A stretch of DNA of 22,118 nt from Bacillota bacterium (lineage in GTDB: Bacteria > Bacillota > Clostridia > Acetivibrionales > DSM-1351): positions 1 to 22,118 of the forward strand of contig JAEZUC010000002.1 in assembly GCA_023443515.1 (NCBI GenBank), in the 5' to 3' direction. The notes below the pieces were generated by a model. That model ran no database searches, was not told the origin of the DNA, and was given only the letters and a program-made list of their open reading frames with translations. Of this stretch, positions 6,995-14,378 are shown piece after piece. Both the position numbers and the translations under genes were made by a program. The stretch's first letter is position 1. Each line of letters begins with the position of its first letter.

Positions 6995-8068
6995 TCATAT
7001 CATATAGTCTTCAGGGATAAATACTTTAAAATCCTTTGGCTTAACATAAACAGTCTGCCTTTCCTTGAGCATAAGTTTTTTAAAAATATCTTTACTTATT
7101 TCGGCTTCTACATATTCTCCCGTGTCAATTCGCTTCATTTCAAGGTTTACAATAGGCCCTACTGCTCTTATGAATACAATCTCAGCTGCAACGAATTCAT
7201 TTTCATTTTCTTTCAAACTTATTTCAATATCGTGGGGGCGAATATAGCTGATAATTTTAGTGTCAATAGCTTCCGAATGTTCCGGAGAATCCAGCTTTAA
7301 GCTACCCAATTCAACTTTTCCATTGTGTACTCTGCCGTGAAAAAGGTTGACATTCCCCAGAAAGTTATAGACAAAGGGATTTGCAGGATTGTCGTATACC
7401 TCCTCAGGAGTACCCATCTGTTCAATTTTCCCCTGGTTAAGAATTACTATCCTATCTGCTACATCGAGCGCCTCCTCCTGGTCGTGTGTTACAAATACAC
7501 TGGTAATGGGATATTCATCATGAAGCTTTCTAAGCCATCTTCTAAGGTCTTTTCGCACCTTTGCATCCAATGCACCAAAGGGCTCATCCAGTAAAAGCAC
7601 TCTAGGCTCAACAGCCAACGCTCTTGCAAGTGCTATTCTCTGACGCTGTCCTCCGGATAACTGGGAAGGATACCGTTTGCAAAGTTCCTCCATTTTTACC
7701 AGAGACAATAACTCATGAACCTTTTTTTCTATAGCTTCCTTGCAAGGCCTCATTTTTGATGGTCTTACCTTAAGTCCGAAGGCTATGTTTTCAAATACAG
7801 TCATATGCTTGAATAATGCATAATGCTGAAAAACAAAACCGACTTTCCTATCCTGTGTACTTTTACCTGTATTATCTTCTCCGTCAAACAAAATACTGCC
7901 CGTATCCGCTGTTTCCAGTCCGGCGATAATCCTGAGAAGTGTTGTTTTACCTGATCCTGAAGGGCCAAGCAAAGCCACAAGCTCCCCGGTATTGATTTTC
8001 AGATCTATATTTGTTAAGGCATTAAAGGATTCAAATGTCTTTGAAATATTTGTTATTTCTATACTCAT
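6995..8068 (-). CDS. cysA: Sulfate/thiosulfate ABC transporter ATPase (CysA)
   Basis: This 357-residue ATPase energises sulfate import through CysT/CysW. Walker A GPSGSGKTT is at about 35-43, the signature LSGGQRQR follows, and Walker B VLLLDEPFGALDA is intact. A C-terminal regulatory domain (about 235 to the end) contains SYIRPHDIEI, as in CysA and other TOBE-bearing importers. I place the start at the ATG at 8068, which has CGGAG eight bases upstream. A GTG at 8077 is in frame but too close to that site. It follows cysW by about 20 bp. Specificity for sulfate comes from the binding protein and permeases in the same operon. Confidence 0.93.
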   Translation of the reverse strand: MSIEITNISKTFESFNALTNIDLKINTGELVALLGPSGSGKTTLLRIIAGLETADTGSILFDGEDNTGKSTQDRKVGFVFQHYALFKHMTVFENIAFGLKVRPSKMRPCKEAIEKKVHELLSLVKMEELCKRYPSQLSGGQRQRIALARALAVEPRVLLLDEPFGALDAKVRKDLRRWLRKLHDEYPITSVFVTHDQEEALDVADRIVILNQGKIEQMGTPEEVYDNPANPFVYNFLGNVNLFHGRVHNGKVELGSLKLDSPEHSEAIDTKIISYIRPHDIEISLKENENEFVAAEIVFIRAVGPIVNLEMKRIDTGEYVEAEISKDIFKKLMLKERQTVYVKPKDFKVFIPEDYMI

Positions 8069-8088
8069 ATTCTCCACTCCGATTTATG

Positions 8089-8961
8089 TCATTTTTCCTG
8101 CTGTTTGATTTTCCAATCTGCAATATTTTTAATTATCAGGTTGATGATGGCAATTACTGTTAAAAGTGAAGCTACTGCAAAAGCAGCTGAAAACTTGTAC
8201 TCGTTGTACAGGATTTCAACATGCAGGGGGACAGTGTTTGTTAATCCTCTTATATGTCCCGACACAACAGACACTGCACCAAATTCACCTGCTGCCCTTG
8301 CTGCCGTAAGCATAACACCATAGGTCAATGCCCACTTTACATTTGGAAGTGTAATAAGCAGGAAGGTTTTAAATCCGCTTGCTCCCAATGTCAGGGCAGC
8401 TTCTTCTTCTGAGGTTCCTTGTGCTTCCATTAGGGGAATAAGCTCTCTTGCCACAAAAGGCAACGTCACAAATAATGTAGCAAGAATAATTCCGGGAGGT
8501 GCAAAAATTACTTTTATGCTAAACTCATTTAAAACGGGAGCCAGTATGCCATGACTTGTGCTGAAAAGTAAAACAAATATCAGGCCTGCTACTACGGGAG
8601 AAATAGCAAAAGGCAAATCTATAATTGTTACCAAAAGGTTTTTACCCTTAAATCTGAACTTGGATACAGCCCATGCTGCTACCAGCCCAAACCCGGTATT
8701 TATTGGAACCACAATAGCAATTGTAAGTAATGTCAGCTTAATTGCCTCAAGTGCCATAGTGTCACTTACAGCTGCAAGGTAAACCTGTGCACCCTGCTGA
8801 AAAGCTTTCACAAATACCGATATAAGAGGAACAAAGAGCATTAAAATAAAGAAGAGTAAAGCCAGTACCGTTAGTATTATCCGTACAGCCCCGGATTTCT
8901 TGTCAGGTTTTTTCTGATATGTATTGAGAACCTTATGGTTCAAAGGTAGGCTTTCTGCCAT
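8089..8961 (-). CDS. cysW: Sulfate ABC transporter permease CysW
   Basis: This 290-residue inner membrane permease has about six hydrophobic segments. The cytoplasmic EAA loop reads EEEAALTLGASGFKTFLLITLP near the middle of the protein and docks onto CysA. RAAGEFGAVSVVSGHIRG near residue 225 is the stretch typical of sulfate permeases. The start is secure: AAAGGAGG lies six bases before the ATG. It is the second permease of the heterodimer, 11 bp after cysT. The order binding protein-CysT-CysW-CysA is the standard one. Confidence 0.93.
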   Translation of the reverse strand: MAESLPLNHKVLNTYQKKPDKKSGAVRIILTVLALLFFILMLFVPLISVFVKAFQQGAQVYLAAVSDTMALEAIKLTLLTIAIVVPINTGFGLVAAWAVSKFRFKGKNLLVTIIDLPFAISPVVAGLIFVLLFSTSHGILAPVLNEFSIKVIFAPPGIILATLFVTLPFVARELIPLMEAQGTSEEEAALTLGASGFKTFLLITLPNVKWALTYGVMLTAARAAGEFGAVSVVSGHIRGLTNTVPLHVEILYNEYKFSAAFAVASLLTVIAIINLIIKNIADWKIKQQEK

Positions 8962-8972
8962 GATGTCCTCCT

Positions 8973-9830
8973 TTAATGAAGTATAAATTTGTGTCTGTTA
9001 ACTGCCCACCACTGAAAGAGATTTATGGCTAACAGCATTAAAAATGATATTATAAGCATAATTGCCGCAACTGCTGTTCCACCCGCATAATCATATTGTT
9101 CAAGCTTTGTTCTTATTAGTAGCGGTGTTATCTCTGTTTTCATTGGCATATTTCCTGATATAAAAACTACGGAACCATATTCACCCAAAGCTCTTGCAAA
9201 GGATAGTGCAAAACCGGTTATAATGGAAGGAAAAAGTTCGGGAATTATTATTCTACAAAAGGCCTGAAATCTGTTTGCTCCAAGACAGGCTGCGGCTTCC
9301 TCCACTTCTCTGTCTATACTCTGAAGAACAGGCTGAACCGTTCTGACTACAAAAGGAAAACTAATAAAAATCAATGCTACAGTTATTCCAACAGGAGTAT
9401 ATGATACTTTGATGCCTATTGGCTCCAGAAACTTTCCTATCCAACCATTTGAGGCATAAAGAGTAGTCAGTGAGATACCGGCAACTGCTGTGGGCAAAGC
9501 AAAAGGTAAATCAATCAAGCCGTCTATAATCTTCTTGAAGGGGAAGGAATACCTTTCAAGCACCCAGGCCAAAAGCAGTCCAAAAATTGTATTTACTGCA
9601 GCAGCAAGGAAGGAGGTCCCAAAAGATATTTTCAATGATGCCGTCACTCTGGGACTTAGTGCTATATCCATAAAGCTTTTTAGTCCCAGACTGGAACTAT
9701 TGATAAATACCATTGATATTGGAATCAAAACCAAAAGGGTTATATACAGAAGTGAAATTCCCATGGTAATTCCAAAGCCGGGTATAACACTTTGCTGCTT
9801 GATTTTCAACGGCTTTATTGTAAGATTCAT
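8973..9830 (-). CDS. cysT: Sulfate ABC transporter permease CysT (CysU)
   Basis: This 285-residue permease has about six transmembrane segments starting near residue 20. The EAA loop EEAAACLGANRFQAFCRI meets CysA, and RALGEYGSVVFISGNMP is the sulfate-permease signature region. The ATG at 9830 follows GGAGG by seven bases. It starts 22 bp after the binding-protein gene and is followed 11 bp later by cysW, with which it should form the membrane channel. Assigned as CysT rather than CysW by position next to the binding protein and by the GEYGS variant of the motif. Confidence 0.92.
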   Translation of the reverse strand: MNLTIKPLKIKQQSVIPGFGITMGISLLYITLLVLIPISMVFINSSSLGLKSFMDIALSPRVTASLKISFGTSFLAAAVNTIFGLLLAWVLERYSFPFKKIIDGLIDLPFALPTAVAGISLTTLYASNGWIGKFLEPIGIKVSYTPVGITVALIFISFPFVVRTVQPVLQSIDREVEEAAACLGANRFQAFCRIIIPELFPSIITGFALSFARALGEYGSVVFISGNMPMKTEITPLLIRTKLEQYDYAGGTAVAAIMLIISFLMLLAINLFQWWAVNRHKFILH

Positions 9831-9852
9831 AATTTCACCTCCAGTTATTAAT

Positions 9853-10911
9853 TTATTTTTTTATGTATATTTGATCAAAAACTCCGCCATCGCTGAAATG
9901 TTCCTGCTGAGCTTTGTTCCAGCCTCCGAATACTTCATCGATAGTGAAAAGATTGATTTTTGGAAACTGTGCCGCATATTTCTTTTCAATGGTCTGATTC
10001 CTCGGTCTATAGTAGTTTTTTGCAGCTATTTCCTGACCTTCTTCACTGTATAGATATTGGAGATATGCTTCGGCAACCTTTCTGGTACCTTTTTTATCAA
10101 CAACGGAATCAACCACAGAAACCGGAGGCTCCGCCAAAATACTTACTGACGGTACTACTATCTCAAACTTATCCTTACCAAGCTCATTTATGGAAAGAAA
10201 GGCTTCATTCTCCCACGCTAAAAGCACATCACCCAAACCGCGTTCAACAAAAGTAGTTGTTGCTCCTCTGGCTCCAGAGTCCAGAACCGGTACATTATCA
10301 TAAAGCTGCCCTACAAATTTTCTGGCCTTCTCCGGGTCATTATTATTTTTCTTTAGAGCGTACCCCCACGCTGCAAGATAATTCCAACGAGCGCCACCGG
10401 AGGTTTTGGGATTCGGAGTTATTACCTGTATCCCGGGTTTTACAAGGTCATCCCAATCTTTTATGTTCTTTGGATTGTCTTTTCTCACAAGAAATACTAT
10501 GGTTGATGTATATGGGGTTGAATTATCCGGTAAACGCTTTTGCCATTCTTTGTTAATCAACTCTTTGTTTTTATTTATGGAATCAATATCGTAAGCTAAC
10601 GCCAAAGTAACTACATCCGCCTCGTTTCCATCAATTACCGTTCTTGCTTGACTTCCTGAACCACCATGGGATTGCTGAACAGTCACAATTTGTCCTGTTT
10701 TTTCCTTCCAGTATTTTATAAAGGCCTCATTGTATTCCTGATAAAGCTCCCTTGTAGGATCATATGAAACATTTAGAAGGGTTATGGAGTTGTTGTTTGA
10801 GGAACCGGAAGCTTTATTTGAATTTTCGGCACTTCCACATCCCGTCAATGCAGAAAATAAAAGCAGTATGCACACAGTAATCGCATTGATTTTAAGAATT
10901 TTATACTTCAC
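9853..10911 (-). CDS. Sulfate-binding lipoprotein of the ABC transporter
   Basis: This 352-residue periplasmic-type binding protein is anchored as a lipoprotein: a hydrophobic signal (about 5-21) ends in the lipobox LTGC with C25 as the lipid site. Family features include NVSYDPTRELY near the mature N-terminus, QQSHGGSGSQAR in the ligand region, and NPKTSGGARWNYLAAWGYA. These are typical of sulfate-binding proteins of the Sbp/CysP group. The sequence alone does not tell Sbp from CysP. The start codon is GTG, with AAGGAG nine bases upstream; no nearby ATG fits. It is the promoter-proximal gene of the operon, so its leader (10912-11159) should carry the control sites for the whole cluster. Confidence 0.92.
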   Translation of the reverse strand: MKYKILKINAITVCILLLFSALTGCGSAENSNKASGSSNNNSITLLNVSYDPTRELYQEYNEAFIKYWKEKTGQIVTVQQSHGGSGSQARTVIDGNEADVVTLALAYDIDSINKNKELINKEWQKRLPDNSTPYTSTIVFLVRKDNPKNIKDWDDLVKPGIQVITPNPKTSGGARWNYLAAWGYALKKNNNDPEKARKFVGQLYDNVPVLDSGARGATTTFVERGLGDVLLAWENEAFLSINELGKDKFEIVVPSVSILAEPPVSVVDSVVDKKGTRKVAEAYLQYLYSEEGQEIAAKNYYRPRNQTIEKKYAAQFPKINLFTIDEVFGGWNKAQQEHFSDGGVFDQIYIKK

Positions 10912-10934
10912 TACAAATCACTCCTTCGAATAAA

Positions 10935-10961
10935 TAGTATGCATATATATTTAGTATGCAT
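10935..10961. repeat. Second direct repeat near the sulfate-binding protein start
   Basis: Two perfect copies of tagtatgcat (10935-10944 and 10952-10961) have a 17-bp period. Because the core ATGCAT is self-complementary, the pair is also an inverted repeat (ATGCATA...TATGCAT). It lies 24-50 bases before the GTG start, in the transcribed leader. Confidence 0.55.
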
Positions 10962-11003
10962 TATCTTAAAAAATTATTTGATGAATTAGGCAATCCATTC
11001 TGC

Positions 11004-11023
11004 TCTGCTTAAATCTGCTTAAA
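11004..11023. repeat. Tandem 10-bp repeat in the sulfate operon leader
   Basis: Two perfect copies of tctgcttaaa stand head to tail, one helical turn apart, just downstream of the TATAAT candidate. A third partial copy (ttctgc) precedes them at 10998-11003. Position and spacing fit a regulator binding site on one face of the DNA. Confidence 0.6.
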
Positions 11024-11031
11024 AGCAATAC

Positions 11032-11101
11032 ATTATACCCAAGTAATCCAATATGTTTTATAAGTTATCCAAATGGTAACATATGGTTAAAAGTATGTCA
11101 A
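11032..11101 (-). promoter_or_regulatory. Candidate promoters of the sulfate operon
   Basis: Two overlapping possibilities are visible on the minus strand. One has a perfect TTGACA (11096-11101), a 17-bp spacer and TACCAT (11073-11078). The spacer contains an inverted repeat TAAC-N5-GTTA. The other has a perfect TATAAT (11032-11037) but only TAAAAC (11055-11060) as -35, as expected for an activated promoter. Which one is used cannot be told from sequence. Confidence 0.45.
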
Positions 11102-11160
11102 TTATTTTTTAGCATTTTTTCAAAAATCTTACGTTAAGCTTTCATACCCCTATTTTACTG

Positions 11161-11194
11161 AAAAAAAAACAGAGGAAACATATCCTCTGTTTTT
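11161..11194 (-). terminator. Intrinsic terminator after the tandem cellulases
   Basis: On the minus strand the stem AAAACAGAGGA / TCCTCTGTTTT closes a 6-nt loop (11177-11182) and continues into nine T residues. It lies about 110 bp beyond the stop of the second cellulase and isolates it from the sulfate operon promoter. Confidence 0.85.
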
Positions 11195-11306
11195 CACAAG
11201 CTTCATATTGCCTATAGGATTGTGGTCAATCTGTTTAATGAAAGTTTTCGGCCCTTATCATTTACTTATCTGCCAGGAATTCAAAAAGGCGCTTTAATTT
11301 AATTGA

Positions 11307-14174
11307 TTAAAAGGCAGATATTGTTCCAAGAAGATACTTTTTGAGTAGTGCAAGGTCAATGGCATTAACAGAATCATCTTTGTTTACATCTGCTCTGACA
11401 CAACTCTCCGAATCCAACTGTAAAGAACCAAGCAGATATTTTTTCATTAATGCAAAGTCAATAGCATCAACAGTTCCACTACCGTCTACATCACCGAGCT
11501 TGATACTGATAACAACAGGTTCCACTCCGTACTTGAGTTCACCCTTTATGTAACCGGTAATTTTGGTGTTATCTCCATAATTGCTTTCCATTTTAGGATT
11601 ACATGAATAATCATTTGTATAGTCATAATCAGATGAGCCATCTATCCTAAAAGGTATATCCCCTGTGCTTGCACCTGGTGCAAGTTTGCCGGCAGCATCT
11701 TTAAATGAAATTTCGCAATATGTATCGGCACCCTCCACAGCATTGTCTACTTTGTAGCAATTACCCGTTACATTTTCCGTACCGCAAGGTGCATATTCAC
11801 ATGTAAATGTATTCTGCTCACTACCATCACATGTAAACCAATAGCGCAATTTTATGTCTGATAAATTTACAGGAACAGTTCCATTATTCACTATACTAAC
11901 TGTAGACCTTAATGTCTTTGTAAGGTTGTGAGCTGCGCCATACTTATACTGAACCTTTATTGAAGGCGGTGTATTATCTGGCTCATCATCAGGATCTTTC
12001 GGAGTAAGTTTTGGAGCCTCCTCCCCAAATACTAGAACGCCATTCATGTATACAGGAACATTTTTAGTTAATACATAGTCACTAGTAAGGTTCTTTCTGC
12101 TAAAGTCATTAGTTGGATCCCAGTGAGTCATATAATTTGAATCCTGCTTTGCTGTTAACGTAAATGCCAACTCTCTGTCCCCATATATTTCTCTGCCGCT
12201 CCAATCAAATTCATAATAGTATGTTCCAGCATCATCCCACTTTATTGGACCTCTATAGGTAATAGGTTCCTGCTGTAGTGAAATCTGTTCATCATAAGCA
12301 ATAGTCATTTCAACATCATTTATGGTCTGTCCGCAATCTATCAGTTCACTAATGTTAAAGAAATATCTTGCCTTCATTCCTGTTTCATAATGCGGAGGCT
12401 GGCTTGACTCATTGTGTAATTTGATAACTATCTGTGAGCTTTCCTTTATCTCTCTTTCTACACGCGCTTCACAATAATAATCGTCAGTCTTTGGCTCTGC
12501 ATGAGGAAAATTAGGTATTACCTCCTGTCCCTCACCGTAGTATTTATACAACCCTGCACAAGCACCTACAAACGCAGCATTATAGTCAACAGCAACCTCA
12601 TTGTAAACGAAATCAGTTGTTACATCCTGATGGTAGTCCTCCTTGTCTGGTCCACCAGCCAGCGCTCCCCACAAGATATGCCTGTGTTCCGGTGGATCAT
12701 TCATACTTAATGTTTTAGAGCCATGAGCAGCTCTGTGATGTGGATGCTTTACAAAAGGCAAACCTTGCTCGTAACCGTAACCTACTATATATGAATACCC
12801 CATTGGATTTCTTCCCATAAGATATTCCATCTGATTCTTTGCCCATGCTCCCATATCTGTTCTTTCAGGGTGGTACTTCATATAAACAAGTGCACATAAT
12901 TGAACTGCTGTGTTATAACGGGCAGAACCCCACCCATTTATCATTGTATATCCTGCTGGAGAAGTTGAAGTATAGCCATTGTCGTTTGCTTCTTTATGCT
13001 TTGCCATACCACCCGACAAATATTCTATATTCCAACGAGCAATATAGTCATATAGCTCATTTTCTGGGAATAAAGAATTCAAAACTATAAACACTCCGCC
13101 CCATACAGCATCCCAACAATGACACCATGTGTTGAACCACATATTTGTGTTAAATGTATCAGGTATAATTTTTTGCAAATATCCGGTATAATATTTGCCG
13201 TCTTCTGACACAGACATAATATCATCTATATAGTCCATATTACCAGTACAAGCATAGAGCCATACTGCTGCCCAAGCCATTTCATCATCGTCATATGCTG
13301 ATGTATAGTAACCATCACCTTTTGACATTCCTCTGTTTTCCTTTGCAAACTTATACATAGCCTTTGCAACAGTCAAGCACTTCTCTGCATATTCAGGTTC
13401 ATCATCCTTAAAGTTCAAATAAGATGTGGCAAGTGCTGCAGCTGTACTACCGCAAACATCACTACCGGGAGATTCTACAGTAGCAAAATCCGCTGGTCTT
13501 GGTATATTATCGGGATATAATTCAGGTGGACCCCAATAGGAGTGATCTAAATCCCCTTCACCAACCATGTAACAGAAAGCAATCAAATCTCCATTTTCAT
13601 CTAGATAAGAGCAACGTAAAAAGGTATCAGTAAAGGTCTTTAAAATATCAATCATATGTTCTTCTTGCCCTGATTTCTTGAAGGCATCTCTAAATTCGTA
13701 GAAACCCCATCCAAGAGTACCAGCAGTATAGCTCTGCGGAAGTCCAAACCTTACATGGTCTCCGGCATCATGGAATCCACCGTGCACATCTACTGCCCCA
13801 TCTCCATCAGGGTCAAGTATTTCTCTATACTTTCCTATGAATTCAGCAGAAAGTGAAGTGTTTTCAAGGGGAATATTGCAATCTCCCACATGACAATCAC
13901 CTCTCCATTCCAGCTTTCCTCCTGTAATACCCGGACCGCATTTATTAGCATCATAAAAGTAAATTGATTTTTGCAATGCCTCAGCAAAATTAAAGTAATT
14001 ATAATCTTCCCATCCTTCTTTAGGAGTGAATTTTGATTCTGCTGTTGAAGTATTTTCCACTGCTAATGCATTACCCGATAATAGAAATTGTCCAGCAATC
14101 ATGCTAACACTCAAAAGCATTGCTGCAATACTTTTCAGATTTAAAACTTTTCTAGCCTTTATAAATCTATTCAA
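11307..14174 (-). CDS. Cellulosomal GH9 cellulase: signal-GH9-CBM3c-CBM3-dockerin (paralogue B)
   Basis: This 955-residue secreted cellulase is predicted to cleave beta-1,4-glucan. A signal peptide ends near ALA (36-38). The GH9 catalytic domain (about 55-545) has the base motif DAGD (136-139), HPHHRAAHGS (477-486) and the acid in YNEV (E526). CBM3c (about 565-715) is the processivity module usually fused to this GH9 type. An Asp/Pro linker (711-727) leads to a second CBM3 (about 728-885). A type I dockerin (about 893-955) has two calcium loops, GDVDGSGTVD and ADVNKDDSVN, each followed by Ala-Ile, and should anchor it to scaffoldin cohesins. The start is TTG at 14174 with GGAGG eight bases upstream. 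It is a close paralogue of the upstream gene but carries eight cysteines that the other lacks. Which named Cel9 this is I cannot tell. Confidence 0.95.
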   Translation of the reverse strand: MNRFIKARKVLNLKSIAAMLLSVSMIAGQFLLSGNALAVENTSTAESKFTPKEGWEDYNYFNFAEALQKSIYFYDANKCGPGITGGKLEWRGDCHVGDCNIPLENTSLSAEFIGKYREILDPDGDGAVDVHGGFHDAGDHVRFGLPQSYTAGTLGWGFYEFRDAFKKSGQEEHMIDILKTFTDTFLRCSYLDENGDLIAFCYMVGEGDLDHSYWGPPELYPDNIPRPADFATVESPGSDVCGSTAAALATSYLNFKDDEPEYAEKCLTVAKAMYKFAKENRGMSKGDGYYTSAYDDDEMAWAAVWLYACTGNMDYIDDIMSVSEDGKYYTGYLQKIIPDTFNTNMWFNTWCHCWDAVWGGVFIVLNSLFPENELYDYIARWNIEYLSGGMAKHKEANDNGYTSTSPAGYTMINGWGSARYNTAVQLCALVYMKYHPERTDMGAWAKNQMEYLMGRNPMGYSYIVGYGYEQGLPFVKHPHHRAAHGSKTLSMNDPPEHRHILWGALAGGPDKEDYHQDVTTDFVYNEVAVDYNAAFVGACAGLYKYYGEGQEVIPNFPHAEPKTDDYYCEARVEREIKESSQIVIKLHNESSQPPHYETGMKARYFFNISELIDCGQTINDVEMTIAYDEQISLQQEPITYRGPIKWDDAGTYYYEFDWSGREIYGDRELAFTLTAKQDSNYMTHWDPTNDFSRKNLTSDYVLTKNVPVYMNGVLVFGEEAPKLTPKDPDDEPDNTPPSIKVQYKYGAAHNLTKTLRSTVSIVNNGTVPVNLSDIKLRYWFTCDGSEQNTFTCEYAPCGTENVTGNCYKVDNAVEGADTYCEISFKDAAGKLAPGASTGDIPFRIDGSSDYDYTNDYSCNPKMESNYGDNTKITGYIKGELKYGVEPVVISIKLGDVDGSGTVDAIDFALMKKYLLGSLQLDSESCVRADVNKDDSVNAIDLALLKKYLLGTISAF

Positions 14175-14198
14175 GCTTAATACCTCCCTCTTGAGATT

Positions 14199-14206
14199 TT
14201 ATTATA
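14199..14206 (-). promoter_or_regulatory. Possible -10 of a separate promoter for cellulase B
   Basis: A TATAAT (14201-14206) lies on the minus strand about 27 bases before the TTG start of the second cellulase, but no good -35 is found 16-18 bases upstream. The stretch is very AT-rich, so the match may be chance. Co-transcription with the first cellulase is equally possible. Confidence 0.25.
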
Positions 14207-14257
14207 AGAAAAATTAAAGATGTACTTATAAATTTATAATAAACATGAATTTCTACA

Positions 14258-14312
14258 AAAGACCGTACTCTCTAGTTTACATACATTCAATTTGAATAAG
14301 AGTACGGTCTTT
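14258..14312 (-). terminator. Intergenic stem-loop between the two cellulase genes
   Basis: A perfect 14-bp stem (AAAGACCGTACTCT at 14258-14271 with 14299-14312) encloses a 27-nt loop that contains the small palindrome ATTCAATTTGAAT. On the minus strand it is followed by only four T residues. It could be a leaky terminator of the first cellulase, or an RNA stabiliser or processing site like those reported between cip-cel genes in R. cellulolyticum. It lies 66 bp after the first stop. Confidence 0.7.
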
Positions 14313-14378
14313 ATAGATTATTTTAGTATTTATAACTATTTTTTAAGTTAATAAATGTGATTCAGATATAATCAGTTA

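Larger units (their letters stand above)
10912..11306. other. 395-bp intergenic region between the cellulase pair and the sulfate operon
   Basis: No gene is supported here. It holds the terminator of the cellulase pair (11161-11194), two candidate sulfate promoters (near 11073-11101 and 11032-11060), a tandem 10-bp repeat (11004-11023) and a second 10-bp direct repeat (10935-10944 and 10952-10961). The stretch 11196-11306 is the 3' trailer of the second cellulase and shows nothing else clear. I saw no T-box or SAM-riboswitch hallmark. Confidence 0.7.

Noticed and set aside
6977..6995. AAAAGT/ACTTTT inverted repeat between cysA and the ROK gene
   Set aside because: Six A-T-rich pairs with no T-run; too weak for a terminator and expected by chance in AT-rich DNA.
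8069..8077. GTG start for cysA
   Set aside because: The Shine-Dalgarno sequence would be only about a base away; the ATG at 8068 is properly spaced.
9490..10053. 187-codon open frame on the plus strand opposite cysT and the binding protein gene
   Set aside because: It is antisense to two well-supported genes, has no recognisable motif and spans their junction.
10912..11159. T-box or SAM riboswitch in the sulfate operon leader
   Set aside because: None of the conserved blocks (such as GGGTGGNACCGCG) was found on the coding strand.
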